Shown: positions 8,246 to 17,439, counted from the first letter of the stretch. The stretch: DNA of 64,000 nucleotides from Pseudomonas poae (GCA_028869255.1 CP110972.1:4717001-4781000); one strand, 5' to 3'. A program made the numbers and translations. The notes: generated by a model from the sequence alone, not told the origin.

Positions 8246-9756
8246 TCAGTGATCAAACACGGCAAGCGCCGCCGGGGTTTTGCTCGGGAGGGTCCTGGCC
8301 GGTTGCGGCACATCGTTACCTGCGCCGAGCCCGCCGCCCAGGGCGGTGACCAGTTCAGCATGGGCACTCAGGCGCGCAGCCTGCACCTGTTGCTCGACCT
8401 GCTGCTGGCGAAACAACAAGGTCTGGGCGTTCAACACATTGAGGTAGTCCGTAAGGCCGCGCTGGTAGGCGATCATCGCGATGTCATAGGTTTTCTGCGC
8501 CGAGGCCACCGACTGCGCGGCGAAGGACGCCTGTTTTTCCATGGACTCGCGGCGGATTAACTGGTCGCTGATGCCCTTGAGCGCATTGACCAGGGTCTGG
8601 TTGTACCTGGCCACCGCAATGTCATAACCGGCGCTGGCTTCGCCCAATTGCCCGCGCAAACGGCCGCCGTCGAAAATCGGCAAGGTGATCGCCGGGCCAA
8701 CGGTGTAGTTGAATTTCTTGCCGGCGAGAAACTCCAGCATGCCGCCGCCGGTGGCCATGTAGCCGAGGCTGCCGACCAGGTCGACGTTGGGGTAGAAGCC
8801 GGCATGCGCAACGTCGATGCCACGGGCCTGGGCCGCCACCTGCCAGCGGCCGGCGACTACGTCCGGGCGCTGGCCAAGCAATTGCGCAGGCAAGGCGGAC
8901 GGCAGTTTCAGCGGCGCAGCGAGGGACAACGTGGGGCGCTGCAACTGCGCGCCCTCCCCGGCCCCTTACCGGCAAGCGCCGCCAACTGGTTACGGCTCAG
9001 GGCGATTGCTTCGTCCAGGGCATCCAGTTGGCGATGGGTTTCCGGCAGCGGGGTTTCGGCCTGACTCACATCGAAATGGGTGCCGATCCCCGCGTTCAGG
9101 CGTTTATTCGCCAGGTCGAGAATCTGTTGTTGCTGGGCCAATGTGGCCGCGACGATATCGCGGTTGGCGTAGTGCAACGACAGTTGGATATAGGCGCGCA
9201 CCACGTTGTTTTGCAGCTCAAGCTGGGCCTGTCGCGCTTCAGCAGCACTCATGTGCGCCAGGTCGACGGCACGCTCGCTGGCATTGCTTTCGCGGCCCCA
9301 CAGGTCGAGGGCGTAGCTCAACCCCAGGGACGAATTGTTGTCCCAGGTGGTGGCACCGCTCAGCTCGCCCGGCCCGTAGAACTGATCCTTCGGCCAGTTA
9401 TGGCGCTTGAGCGTGGTGTCACTGTTGACCTGCAGCGACTCGGCCGACTCGGCGATCCCGGCCATCGCTCGCGCTTCACGCACCCGCGCGGCAGCCATGG
9501 CCAGGCTCGGGCTGTTTTGGGTAGCGAGGTCGACCCAGCGGGTCAGTTGCGGGTCGCCATAGGCCTGCCACCACTGCGCGGCGGGCCAGTGGGCGTCCTG
9601 GGTGGCGCGCTGGATCGCTTCGTCGGTAGCCAGGTTATTGGCGTTGAGGGACTGGCCTTGTGGGGCGATTCCTCCGGTTCCGATGCAGCCGCTGATTGCT
9701 AGAGATAAGGCCCAAACACTGAGAGTCTTTAGCTCTCTGCTGATGCGACGCGGCAC
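8246..9756 (-). pseudogene. NodT/OprM-type outer membrane efflux lipoprotein, single-base frameshift
   Basis: Two overlapping minus-strand frames together make one RND/FUSC-type outer membrane factor of about 500 residues. The 5' part (from a GTG at 9756) has a lipoprotein signal with lipobox AISGC and the first TolC repeat. It runs out of frame after NQLAALAGKGPG. The 3' part resumes with QRPTLSLAAPLKLPSAL and LGQRPDVVAGRW, the conserved mid-protein signature, and ends at 8246. Restoring one G in the run at 8956-8959 (C on the plus strand) rejoins them exactly. It is the first gene of the efflux operon. Either the gene is inactivated or this is a homopolymer sequencing error; the rest of the coding sequence looks undamaged, which favours a recent event or an error. 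Confidence 0.85.
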
Positions 9757-9937
9757 GGCAAACGAATTCCTGAGGTGGTATTGCGCGAAGGTGGCGCAAT
9801 TCTAGGCGGCGGCATGGAGGACGATAAGCTGGCATTCCTGTGAATCTTTGTTACCGTTCAAGCGATAATCCGTTGGTAGGGATCACTGGACGGCGTAACT
9901 TTCTGTCACAATTTGTTATCTCCCCTGAGAACACTCC
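9757..9937. promoter_or_regulatory. Divergent promoter region between efflux operon and LysR regulator
   Basis: 181 bases separate the start of the outer membrane factor gene (minus) and the LysR gene (plus). A LysR-family protein normally binds such a shared region and activates the divergent operon in response to its effector. An AT-rich stretch around 9840-9920 could hold both promoters. No clean T-N11-A dyad was assigned. Confidence 0.5.
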
Positions 9938-10906
9938 ATGGACACTTTGCAAAACATGCGCGCCTTCAGTTGCGTGGCCGAAGCCGGCAGCTTCACCGCC
10001 GCCGCCGTGCAACTGGACACCACCACTGCCAACGTCTCGCGCGCGGTCTCCAACCTTGAGGCCCATCTGCAAACCCGCTTGCTCAACCGCACGACCCGCC
10101 GCATCGCGCTGACCGAGGCCGGCAAACGCTATTTGCTGCGCTGTGAGCAGATCCTCGCTTATGTCGAGGAAGCCGAGGCCGAAGCCAGCGACGCGCATGC
10201 CCGCCCTGCCGGGCAGTTGAAAGTGCACACCATGACCGGTATCGGCCAGCATTTCGTGATCGACGCCATCGCCCGTTACCGCCGCACCCACCCCGATGTG
10301 ACCTTCGACCTGACCCTGGCCAACCGCGTGCCGGACCTGTTGGACGAGGGCTACGACGTGTCCATTGTGCTGGCCAGTGAACTGCCGGATTCGGGGTTCG
10401 TCTCGCAGCGGCTGGGCATCACCTACAGCATTGCGTGTGCCTCACCGGATTACGTCAAGGCCAAGGGGTGCGCGCAGCGGCCTCAGGATTTGCTTAACCA
10501 TGCGTGCTTGCGGTTGGTGAGCCCGGTGATTCAGTTGGATAAATGGACGTTCAACGGCCCTGAGGGCCAGGAAAGTGTGGCGATCAATACGTCGCCGTTT
10601 CTGGTGAATTCGGCGGATGCGATGAAGACTGCGATTACCAGTGGGATGGGGGTGGGGCTGTTGCCGGTGTATGCGGCGATCGAGGGGTTGCGTAATGGAA
10701 CGCTGGTGCGGGTGATGCCCAACTATCGTTCGCAGGAGCTGAACCTGTATGCCATCTATCCGTCGCGGCAGTATCTGGATGCGAAGATCAAGACTTGGGT
10801 GGAGTACTTGAGGGGGTCGTTGCCGGAGATTCTGGCGGCGCATCAGGCGGAGCTGGTGGCTTATGAGTTGAGTGGTAGCCTGAGTGGGGCGCGGTTGGCT
10901 AATTGA
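9938..10906 (+). CDS. LysR-family regulator, probably of the divergent efflux operon
   Basis: A 322-residue LysR-type transcriptional regulator. The winged helix-turn-helix is at residues 1-60 (MRAFSCVAEAGSFTAAAVQL ... VSRAVSNLEAHL), with the usual LNRTTRRIALTEAG wing. The effector-binding domain, a type 2 periplasmic-binding fold, spans about 90-295. The N-terminus has the RAFSCVAEAGSFTAAA form of the AaeR/PA-type subgroup. Divergent placement next to the FUSC pump suggests control of that operon by an aromatic acid. The last 20 residues are a low-conservation tail. The call is sure for family, inferred for target. Confidence 0.92.
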   Translation: MDTLQNMRAFSCVAEAGSFTAAAVQLDTTTANVSRAVSNLEAHLQTRLLNRTTRRIALTEAGKRYLLRCEQILAYVEEAEAEASDAHARPAGQLKVHTMTGIGQHFVIDAIARYRRTHPDVTFDLTLANRVPDLLDEGYDVSIVLASELPDSGFVSQRLGITYSIACASPDYVKAKGCAQRPQDLLNHACLRLVSPVIQLDKWTFNGPEGQESVAINTSPFLVNSADAMKTAITSGMGVGLLPVYAAIEGLRNGTLVRVMPNYRSQELNLYAIYPSRQYLDAKIKTWVEYLRGSLPEILAAHQAELVAYELSGSLSGARLAN

Positions 10907-10929
10907 GCTGGGGGCTTTGGTTTTGGGTG

Positions 10930-11765
10930 TATATCCGTTGTTTGTGTGACGGCGGCTTATGGTTCCGCTCTTACAGCGGGTCACTTTTGGAAGAGCGCCA
11001 AAAGTAACCAAAAACGCTTTGCCCCATCACTCGGCACCTCGCCTCCGGCTCGGTGTGCCCTCACTCCGGCTTGAATCCGTGGGCCGCCGCGATGGGCCAT
11101 CCTTGGCCCAGCGCGGCTAACCCGGCGTCCTGCCGGGTTACCCACGGATTCAAGCCTGCGTTCGGCCATCGTGATTGACGGGGCGTCTCAGATCACAATC
11201 AAAAGCCCTAGATCAAAAGATCGCTGACTTCGTCAGCGGTAAGGATGTAAGGGCCACAGCAAAAACAAAGCAAAGCGAGGCGGCCTGACAGCCGACCTGA
11301 GCATTGAAGCTTTCCTAGGTTCAAATGTGGGAGCTGGCTTGCCTGCGATGGCATCGACTTGGTTTGCCTGATGCACCGAGGTGTCTGCATCGCAGGCAAG
11401 CCAGCTCCCACAGAAAAGCCAATCCACTGGGATCCCGCTCTTGATCTACACCACTCAGGTCGGCTACTAGGCCGCCGTGCTCTGCTTTTGATTTTGATTT
11501 TGATCTAGGCGCCCCATTAACCACGCTGGCCGCACGCAGGCTTGAATCCGTGGGTAACCCGGCAGGACGCCGGGTTAGCCGCGCTGGGCCAAGGATGGCC
11601 CATCGCGGCGGCCCACGGATTCAAGTCTGCGTGCGGGCACACCGAGCCGGAGGCGAGGTGCCGAGTGGTGGGGCAAGAGCCTTTTGGTTACTTTTGGGCT
11701 CTTTCCAAAAGTGACCCGCCGTAAGGGCGGAACCATAGGCGGCCGTTACCGCAGCAACGGATATT
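10930..11765. repeat. Long composite inverted repeat, copy 1 (no gene inside)
   Basis: This stretch fills the gap between the LysR gene and the 2-hydroxyacid dehydrogenase. Its two arms of about 240 bases are reverse complements. The left arm has CCGCTCTTACAGCGGGTCAC, a CTTGAATCCGTGGGCCGCC block and a CCCGGCGTCCTGCCGGG hairpin, and the right arm carries the same blocks in reverse order. The centre (about 11180-11510) is not symmetric as a whole but holds a REP doublet at 11326-11412. Short frames here are by-products of the repeat. A second copy, with its centre in the opposite orientation, lies at 24366-26466. Large dispersed repeat families have been described in P. fluorescens genomes; membership was not tested. 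Confidence 0.88.
11326..11412. repeat. REP doublet in the centre of composite repeat copy 1
   Basis: TGTGGGAGCTGGCTTGCCTG and its reverse complement face each other across a loop of about 45 bases. It has the same core as the element at 4907-4995, so one repeat class is nested in another. Confidence 0.88.
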
Positions 11766-11841
11766 CCCCCCAACCTGACAACCCCCCGTCAAGAATGTTA
11801 GCGTGCTTACCATTCTTCCGTAGTCGATGAGCCCGCCTGCA

Positions 11842-12816
11842 ATGAAAAAGACCGTCCTCGCCTTCAGCCGCGTCACCCCGGAAATGATCGAACGCCTGCA
11901 ACAGGATTTCGAAGTAATCGCGCCCACCCCCAAGCTGGGTGACATCAACGCGCAATTCAACGAAGCCCTCCCCCATGCCCATGGCCTGATCGGCGTAGGT
12001 CGCAAGCTGGGCCGCGCACAGCTCGAAGGCGCGACCCGGCTGGAGGTGGTGTCCAGCGTCTCGGTGGGTTACGACAACTATGACGTGCCGTACTTCAACG
12101 AGCGCGGAATCATGCTCACCAACACCCCCGACGTACTCACCGAAAGCACCGCCGACCTGGCCTTCGCCCTGCTGATGAGCAGTGCACGCCGCGTGGCCGA
12201 GCTGGACGCCTGGACCAAGGCCGGCCAGTGGAAAGCCAGCGTCGGCGCACCATTGTTCGGTTGCGATGTGCATGGCAAGACCCTGGGTATCGTCGGCATG
12301 GGCAACATCGGCGCGGCCGTGGCCCGGCGTGGGCGGCTGGGTTTCAATATGCCGATTCTGTACAGCGGCAACAGCCGCAAGACTCAGCTGGAGCAGGAAC
12401 TGGGCGCGCAGTTCCGCAGCCTGGACCAGTTGCTCGCCGAGGCGGACTTCGTGTGCCTGGTGGTGCCGTTAAGCGACAAGACCCGCCACCTGATCAGCAC
12501 CCGCGAACTGGGGCTGATGAAGCCCGGCGCGATCCTGATCAATATTTCCCGTGGCCCGGTGGTCGACGAACCCGCCCTGATCGAAGCCCTGCAAACCGGG
12601 AAAATTCGCGGCGCCGGGCTGGATGTGTATGAACAGGAGCCGCTGGCCGAGTCGCCGTTGTTCCAACTGAGCAACGCCGTGACCCTGCCGCATATCGGCT
12701 CGGCCACCCATGAAACCCGCGAAGCCATGGCCAACCGCGCCCTGGAGAACCTGCGCAGCGCCTTGCTGGGCCAGCGTCCGCAGGATCTGGTGAACCCGCA
12801 GGTGTGGAAGGGCTGA
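11842..12816 (+). CDS. D-2-hydroxyacid dehydrogenase (glyoxylate/hydroxypyruvate or 2-ketogluconate reductase type)
   Basis: A 324-residue NAD(P)-dependent D-isomer 2-hydroxyacid dehydrogenase. The Rossmann motif GIVGMGNIGAAVARR is near residues 150-165. The catalytic Arg lies in ISRGPVVDE (about 235), the Glu in LDVYEQEPL (about 262), and the His in LPHIGSATHETR (about 283). The MKKTVLAFSRV start at 11842 is preferred over an ATG five codons earlier, because homologues begin there; no strong ribosome site is seen for either. Family members with this signature reduce glyoxylate, hydroxypyruvate or 2-ketogluconate (GhrB-like). It is probably transcribed alone, from a promoter close to the edge of the composite repeat. 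Confidence 0.9.
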   Translation: MKKTVLAFSRVTPEMIERLQQDFEVIAPTPKLGDINAQFNEALPHAHGLIGVGRKLGRAQLEGATRLEVVSSVSVGYDNYDVPYFNERGIMLTNTPDVLTESTADLAFALLMSSARRVAELDAWTKAGQWKASVGAPLFGCDVHGKTLGIVGMGNIGAAVARRGRLGFNMPILYSGNSRKTQLEQELGAQFRSLDQLLAEADFVCLVVPLSDKTRHLISTRELGLMKPGAILINISRGPVVDEPALIEALQTGKIRGAGLDVYEQEPLAESPLFQLSNAVTLPHIGSATHETREAMANRALENLRSALLGQRPQDLVNPQVWKG

Positions 12817-12954
12817 CCCATACCCCTTGTGGAATGGGCTTGTGTGGGAGCTGGCTCGCCCACACGCATCCCGACACAAAATGCGGTTAAAGCCTGGCTG
12901 CTCCAAGTCGATAACCCTCTATAGATCGTCATCCCTGATTCACAGAAGGTTTTT

Positions 12955-13857
12955 ATGTCCACCACCAAAGCCCGCGCAGACTCACTCTCGCTTCTGCTCT
13001 TTACCTTGCGTAGCGGCAAGCTGATGGCCATCAACCTGCTGAAAGTCAGTGAAATCATCCCCTGCCCGCCACTGACCAAACTGCCGGAGTCGCACCCCCA
13101 CGTCAAAGGCATCGCCACCCTGCGCGGTAACTCGCTGGCGGTGATCGACCTGAGCCGTGCCCTGGGCGAAATGCCCCTGGCGGACCCGGACGGTGGCTGC
13201 CTGATCGTCACCGATGTCAGCCGTTCCAAGCAGGGCCTGCATGTGCAGGCGGTGAGCAAGATCGTGCACTGCCTGACCACCGACATCCGCCCGCCGCCTT
13301 ACGGCTCCGGCGGTAACCGTGCGTTTATCACCGGGGTCACCCAGGTGGAAGGCGGCCTGGTGCAGGTGCTGGACATCGAAAAAGTCATCCACGGCATCGC
13401 GCCGGCGCCGATTGAAGCGGCGCCTACCGACTTGACCATGGAAGAGGCCGAAGTGCTGGGCAACGCGCGTATCCTGGTGGTCGACGACAGCCAGGTGGCC
13501 CTGCAACAGTCGGTACACACCTTGCGCAACCTCGGCCTGACCTGCCACACCGCACGCAGTGCCAAGGAAGCCATCGATGTGCTGCTGGAGCTGCAAGGCA
13601 CGGTCGAGCAGATCAACGTGGTGGTGTCCGACATCGAAATGTCGGAAATGGACGGCTATGCCCTCACCCGCACCCTGCGCGAAACCCCGGACTTCCAGCA
13701 GCTATACGTGCTGCTGCACACCTCCCTGGACAGCGCGATGAACAGCGAAAAAGCCCGCCTGGCGGGTGCCGACGCGGTGCTGACCAAGTTCTCTTCGCCA
13801 GAACTGACCAAGTGCCTGGTGGTGGCCGCACAGACCGTGGCGCAAAAGGGCCTGTAA
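12955..13857 (+). CDS. cheV: Chemotaxis coupling protein CheV
   Basis: A 300-residue CheW-receiver fusion. The CheW domain covers residues 10-155, with the conserved KGIATLRGNSLAVIDL region at 51-66. The receiver domain covers 171-298, with the acidic pair D177/D178, the phosphoacceptor D226 in VVSDIEMSEMDG, T256 and K278. CheV couples chemoreceptors to CheA and is phosphorylated in adaptation. Length and order are normal for the family. It lies 3 bases before a GNAT gene and is probably cotranscribed. A half REP sequence sits upstream at 12844-12866. Confidence 0.95.
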   Translation: MSTTKARADSLSLLLFTLRSGKLMAINLLKVSEIIPCPPLTKLPESHPHVKGIATLRGNSLAVIDLSRALGEMPLADPDGGCLIVTDVSRSKQGLHVQAVSKIVHCLTTDIRPPPYGSGGNRAFITGVTQVEGGLVQVLDIEKVIHGIAPAPIEAAPTDLTMEEAEVLGNARILVVDDSQVALQQSVHTLRNLGLTCHTARSAKEAIDVLLELQGTVEQINVVVSDIEMSEMDGYALTRTLRETPDFQQLYVLLHTSLDSAMNSEKARLAGADAVLTKFSSPELTKCLVVAAQTVAQKGL

Positions 13858-13860
13858 TCG

Positions 13861-14343
13861 GTGACAGCGTATTACCAGCTGCTGCGCCGCGACCTCACCC
13901 GCAGCCTGCCCGCCCCGCAATGGCCGGCAGGCACTGTGCTGGATCACTACCGCGACGACTTGGCCCCGGCGATCCACGCCGTATTGCGCATGACCCAGGA
14001 GCAGGGTGGCGGCCGCGTACCCAATCTGGAAACCTGGCGACACCAGTTCATCACCGATGCCGAGTTCGACCCCGCACTGTGCCTGGTGGCGAGCAACCAC
14101 GAGGGCATTCTCGGCGTGGCTCAGTGCTGGACCAGCGCCTTTATCAAGAACCTCTGCGTACACCCCTGCGCCCAGGGCCAGGGGCTGGGCCGCGCCTTGT
14201 TGCTGCACGCGTTTGGGGTGTTCAAGCAACGCGGTGAACCCTATGTGGACCTCAAGGTGCTGGAAAGCAACCTGCGCGCTCGGCAATTGTATGAAAGCGC
14301 GGGCATGGTGTTTGTGCTGCGCGATGTGGTCGCCGAGGACTGA
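13861..14343 (+). CDS. GNAT-family N-acetyltransferase
   Basis: A 160-residue acetyl-CoA-dependent acyltransferase, translated from a GTG just after the cheV stop. Motif A, the acetyl-CoA pyrophosphate loop, reads [15 protein letters not shown] (about residues 100-114), followed by LKVLESNLRARQLYESAGM (about 133-151), the classic motif B. This covers the whole fold. The acceptor substrate is unknown; a link to chemotaxis is suggested only by position. Confidence 0.88.
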   Translation: MTAYYQLLRRDLTRSLPAPQWPAGTVLDHYRDDLAPAIHAVLRMTQEQGGGRVPNLETWRHQFITDAEFDPALCLVASNHEGILGVAQCWTSAFIKNLCVHPCAQGQGLGRALLLHAFGVFKQRGEPYVDLKVLESNLRARQLYESAGMVFVLRDVVAED

Positions 14344-14453
14344 CAGGCGCTGGCGCATAACTTGCTTCCAGAGTCTCTGAAGGGGTGGAAAGAGGTAAAA
14401 ACCCGTCACCCTTCCTGCGTGCCCTCTGACCTTGCCTGGTGACAGATCCGCCC

Positions 14454-15197
14454 ATGAACACCCATTTTTCCTGCGTTGGCTGCGGCAAATGCTGCACTGA
14501 CCATCACGTCCCCTTGACCCTCGCCGAAGCCCGTATGTGGGCGGCCGACGGCGGTAATGTCATCGTTCTGGTGGAGGGTTTCCTGGGCAACGGCCTGGGC
14601 CTGCCGCAACAACAACGCGAGCACGCCGAGCGGCGTTCGGTGGTGGTGCCCAGCGGCAATACCGAGGCGTTTGTGGCAATTACCTTTGCCGCCTACAACG
14701 CCGGGCGCTGCCGGAATCTTGACGAAGACAACCTGTGCCGCATTTATGAACGCCGCCCGTTGGTGTGCCGGATCTATCCGATGGAGATCAACCCGCATAT
14801 CCCGCTCAACCCCGTCGCCAAGGACTGCCCGCCGGAGTCCTGGGAACAGGGGCCGGCACTGATCGTCGGGGGTGATCTGGTGGATGCAGGGCTGGCCGAG
14901 CTGATCCGTCGCTCACGCCAGGCCGACCGTGACGATGTGCAGACCAAAGAAGCGGTGTGCGCCTTGCTCGGGATTCGCACCACAGCGCTCAAGGGCGATG
15001 GGTTTACCGCCTATTTGCCGGATATGGGCGCCTTTGCCCAGGCGATCGAGCTGGCGGCGGAACAGCCAGCCGTGGCCAATGAGTGGGTGTTCCATGTGTC
15101 CGGCATGGACATCGCCGAACAGCTGTTGGACGCCGGCGCGCAGATCGCCACCGAGGTGCCGGCCAACTACGCGTTCATTTCACTGCGCGCTGCCTAG
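14454..15197 (+). CDS. YkgJ-family cysteine-cluster protein
   Basis: A 247-residue protein with the CxxCxxCC motif (CVGCGKCC, residues 6-13) that defines the YkgJ/CxxCx(2)CC family. A second cysteine set follows at about 85-105 (GRCRNLDEDNLCRIYERRPLVCRIYP). Together they probably bind a zinc ion or an iron-sulphur cluster. The ATG at 14454 is preferred over a GTG five codons earlier, because the family starts close to the cluster. The function of the family is not established. The gene is convergent with the solute-binding protein-RidA fusion gene. Confidence 0.82.
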   Translation: MNTHFSCVGCGKCCTDHHVPLTLAEARMWAADGGNVIVLVEGFLGNGLGLPQQQREHAERRSVVVPSGNTEAFVAITFAAYNAGRCRNLDEDNLCRIYERRPLVCRIYPMEINPHIPLNPVAKDCPPESWEQGPALIVGGDLVDAGLAELIRRSRQADRDDVQTKEAVCALLGIRTTALKGDGFTAYLPDMGAFAQAIELAAEQPAVANEWVFHVSGMDIAEQLLDAGAQIATEVPANYAFISLRAA

Positions 15198-15216
15198 GCG
15201 TGCAGTGTGCGCAGGG

Positions 15217-16380
15217 TCAGAGGCTGGCCATGCACTCGATCTCGATCCGCGCACCCGCCGACAGCCCGGCCGCGACGGTGGTGCGGGTCGGCAGGCGGCC
15301 CGCCGGAAAACTGCTGGCATAGACTTGGTTCATCGCCGCAAAGTCTTTGATGTCGGCAAGAATCACCATGCATTTGGCAACCCGGTCCATCCCGATGCCG
15401 CGCGCCTTGAGAATCCCGCGCAAGGTCGTGAAGATCTGCGCGGTTTCTGCGCGAATGCCGCCGGGCACCAGATCGCCGTTGGCATCCAGCCCCAGCAACC
15501 CCGAGATATACAGGGTTTGCCCGACTTGCACGGTTTCCGAGAACGGCAAACCACCCTCCGACGGCGTGTAAATCATCTTGACCGGCTTAAGCGGTGCCGC
15601 GCCCAGGTAGGGCTCGGTAATGGCAACGTACTTGCCATTGTCTTTCAAGCGTTTCAGTGCCCGGTTCAGCGCTGCGGTCAAATCAGGGTTGGCCTTGCGC
15701 GTCGCAATGGCGACGCCGCCGCCCAACATTTCATCGACCACCGCCGGCCCGGCAAAGGCAAACAACGCGCCCTGAGGGGTGTTCAACAAGGCTTCGTTGA
15801 TTTCCAGGGTGTTCTGCAACGTGGCGTCGATTTCACCGGCCAGCAGGCTCTTGATCAGTTCGGCATTCGGGCCAAAACTGCGCACCACCACCCCTTGCGG
15901 CGCCCAGCGCGTCTTGGCAAAGGCTTCACGGCTGGTGCCCGCCAGTACGCCAATCCGTTTGCCCTTGAGCGATTGCGGGTTTGGCAGCAGGTTGGCGCCC
16001 CTGCGCACCACCAACCGGCTTTCAAGGGCATAGAGGTCGTGGGTGAAGTCGACGATTTCACGGCGCGCCGGGGTCGCGGTCATGGGCATGATGGCGTCAA
16101 AACGCCCGGCCTGAAGCGCTGCGATATTGGTCGCGTAAGGCTGGTCGACCCACACGCAACGCGCATTGAGTTCAGCACACAAGGCGTTGCCCAGCTCGAT
16201 ATCCAACCCCGCGAGTTCGCCTTGCGCATTGCGGTATTCAAACGGCGGTACATCCGCTTCGACCCCGAAGCGTATCTCGCGCCAAGGGTTCTCGGGACTG
16301 GGCGCAACAGCACATCCCGTCCCGGCCAATAAAATGAGTGAATACGTCGCCAAAGCCAACAATCGTTTTGCCGTAGTCAT
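15217..16380 (-). CDS. Periplasmic solute-binding lipoprotein fused to a RidA-like domain
   Basis: A 387-residue protein. Residues 1-20 are a lipoprotein signal with lipobox LAGTGC. Residues about 30-262 are a type 2 periplasmic binding fold of the amino-acid family (SBP_bac_3: FGVEADVPPFEYRNAQGEL, LDIELGNALCAEL, FDAIMPMTATPARR, GKRIGVLAGTSRE). Residues 269-387 are a complete RidA/YjgF domain: VGQTLYISGLLGLD, the LPTRTTV motif whose R366 matches the catalytic arginine of RidA, and IEIEC with E382. RidA proteins are cytoplasmic trimeric enamine/imine deaminases; here the domain would sit in the periplasm. Start 16380 is chosen because the signal peptide begins there. A paralogue of the binding domain alone lies upstream. 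No permease gene is adjacent. Confidence 0.85.
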   Translation of the reverse strand: MTTAKRLLALATYSLILLAGTGCAVAPSPENPWREIRFGVEADVPPFEYRNAQGELAGLDIELGNALCAELNARCVWVDQPYATNIAALQAGRFDAIMPMTATPARREIVDFTHDLYALESRLVVRRGANLLPNPQSLKGKRIGVLAGTSREAFAKTRWAPQGVVVRSFGPNAELIKSLLAGEIDATLQNTLEINEALLNTPQGALFAFAGPAVVDEMLGGGVAIATRKANPDLTAALNRALKRLKDNGKYVAITEPYLGAAPLKPVKMIYTPSEGGLPFSETVQVGQTLYISGLLGLDANGDLVPGGIRAETAQIFTTLRGILKARGIGMDRVAKCMVILADIKDFAAMNQVYASSFPAGRLPTRTTVAAGLSAGARIEIECMASL

Positions 16381-16668
16381 AAACCTGTCCTGTGCCTGAG
16401 TTGTGTGAAGCATGCGGGCTGGGTGACTCACAGCCCGAACGCAGCAGACGTTCTAACAAGCACTAACCGGTCTCTCACTACGACTCGCCTGTTTATTTCG
16501 TAGGATTACTCCCAAAGTCAGCTTAGCTGGCTTTGCGTCCTACTGCCGCCGCCCCCAGAGACCGTGTGCCAACTGGCGCAAATCTTCGCGCCAGCGCGGC
16601 CAGCAATTCGTCACAGCTGTAACCGCCGATGTCGATAAGGTCTTGGTTGGCGGGCAATTAATCAGCTA

Positions 16669-17439
16669 TCACCGGGCATCCAGACGATAGGGTGCCAGGA
16701 GCCGCTGGTGTTCGCCGTTCTGCATCAGCTCTTCAAGGGCCCGGTTGAGGTCATTGCGCAGCGCGGTATCGGGTTTGCGCACCGCGATCGCCACGCCGTC
16801 GCCCAGCAATTCGGCTGAAACGGCGGGGCCCAGGAAGTCGAAATTCAGACCCTGCTCGGTGTCGAGCAAGGCCATGCGGATTTCCACAGAGCCCTGCAAG
16901 GTTGCATCGATATCGCCGGCCACCAGGCTGCGGACCAGCTCATCATTGAGCCAGAAAGGCTTGATAATCACGCCCTCGGACGCCCACTGCGAGCGGGCAA
17001 AGGCTTCGCGGTTGCTGCCCAGCAAGACGCCAACCCGCTTGCCCTTGAGCGACCTTGCATTCGGCATCAGGCCTGAGGCCTTGCGGGCCACCAGACGCGT
17101 GGTGAAGGGGTAGAGGTTCTCAGTAAAACCCGCCCAGCGCTTCCGTTGAGGCGTGGGAGCCATGCCCATGATCGCATCGAATTGCCTGGCTTCCAGGGCA
17201 GGGAAATCTTCGACCAGCACCTGATCGACCCAGGTGCAGCGCACATTCAGTTGCTGGCACAGGGCATTGCCCAAATCGATGTTCAGGCCAACCAATTGCC
17301 CTTGCGGGTTGCGGCTCTGAAACGGCGGGAATTGCGCGGCAACCGCGAAGCGGATTTCGCGTCGGGGAGGCTCATCCGCCGCAACGGCATCCGCCGAGAA
17401 CAACAGGGCCAGCGCTGCACAAAAGTGTATCGGGGTCAC
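16669..17439 (-). CDS. Amino-acid-type periplasmic solute-binding protein
   Basis: A 256-residue SBP_bac_3 protein with a Sec signal peptide (residues 1-21, cleavage after AVAA). The mature part carries the same landmarks as its neighbour: FAVAAQFPPFQSRNPQGQL, LNIDLGNALCQQL, FDAIMGMAPTPQR, GKRVGVLLGSNRE, GDIDATLQGSVEI. It lacks the RidA extension, and is therefore the simple paralogue of the fused protein 288 bases downstream. It probably arose by tandem duplication. With no ABC permease or ATPase nearby, it may act as a sensor-type or orphan binding protein, or share a distant transporter. The 16381-16668 gap holds no recognisable gene. Confidence 0.9.
   Translation of the reverse strand: MTPIHFCAALALLFSADAVAADEPPRREIRFAVAAQFPPFQSRNPQGQLVGLNIDLGNALCQQLNVRCTWVDQVLVEDFPALEARQFDAIMGMAPTPQRKRWAGFTENLYPFTTRLVARKASGLMPNARSLKGKRVGVLLGSNREAFARSQWASEGVIIKPFWLNDELVRSLVAGDIDATLQGSVEIRMALLDTEQGLNFDFLGPAVSAELLGDGVAIAVRKPDTALRNDLNRALEELMQNGEHQRLLAPYRLDAR

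Noticed and set aside
7105..8349. A 414-codon plus-strand frame opposite the FUSC pump gene
   Set aside because: It is antisense to a clear pump gene, with no motifs and no ribosome site of note.
11208..11724. Several 60-70 codon frames inside the composite repeat
   Set aside because: They mirror each other across the palindrome and come from repeated DNA. No start context or family supports them.
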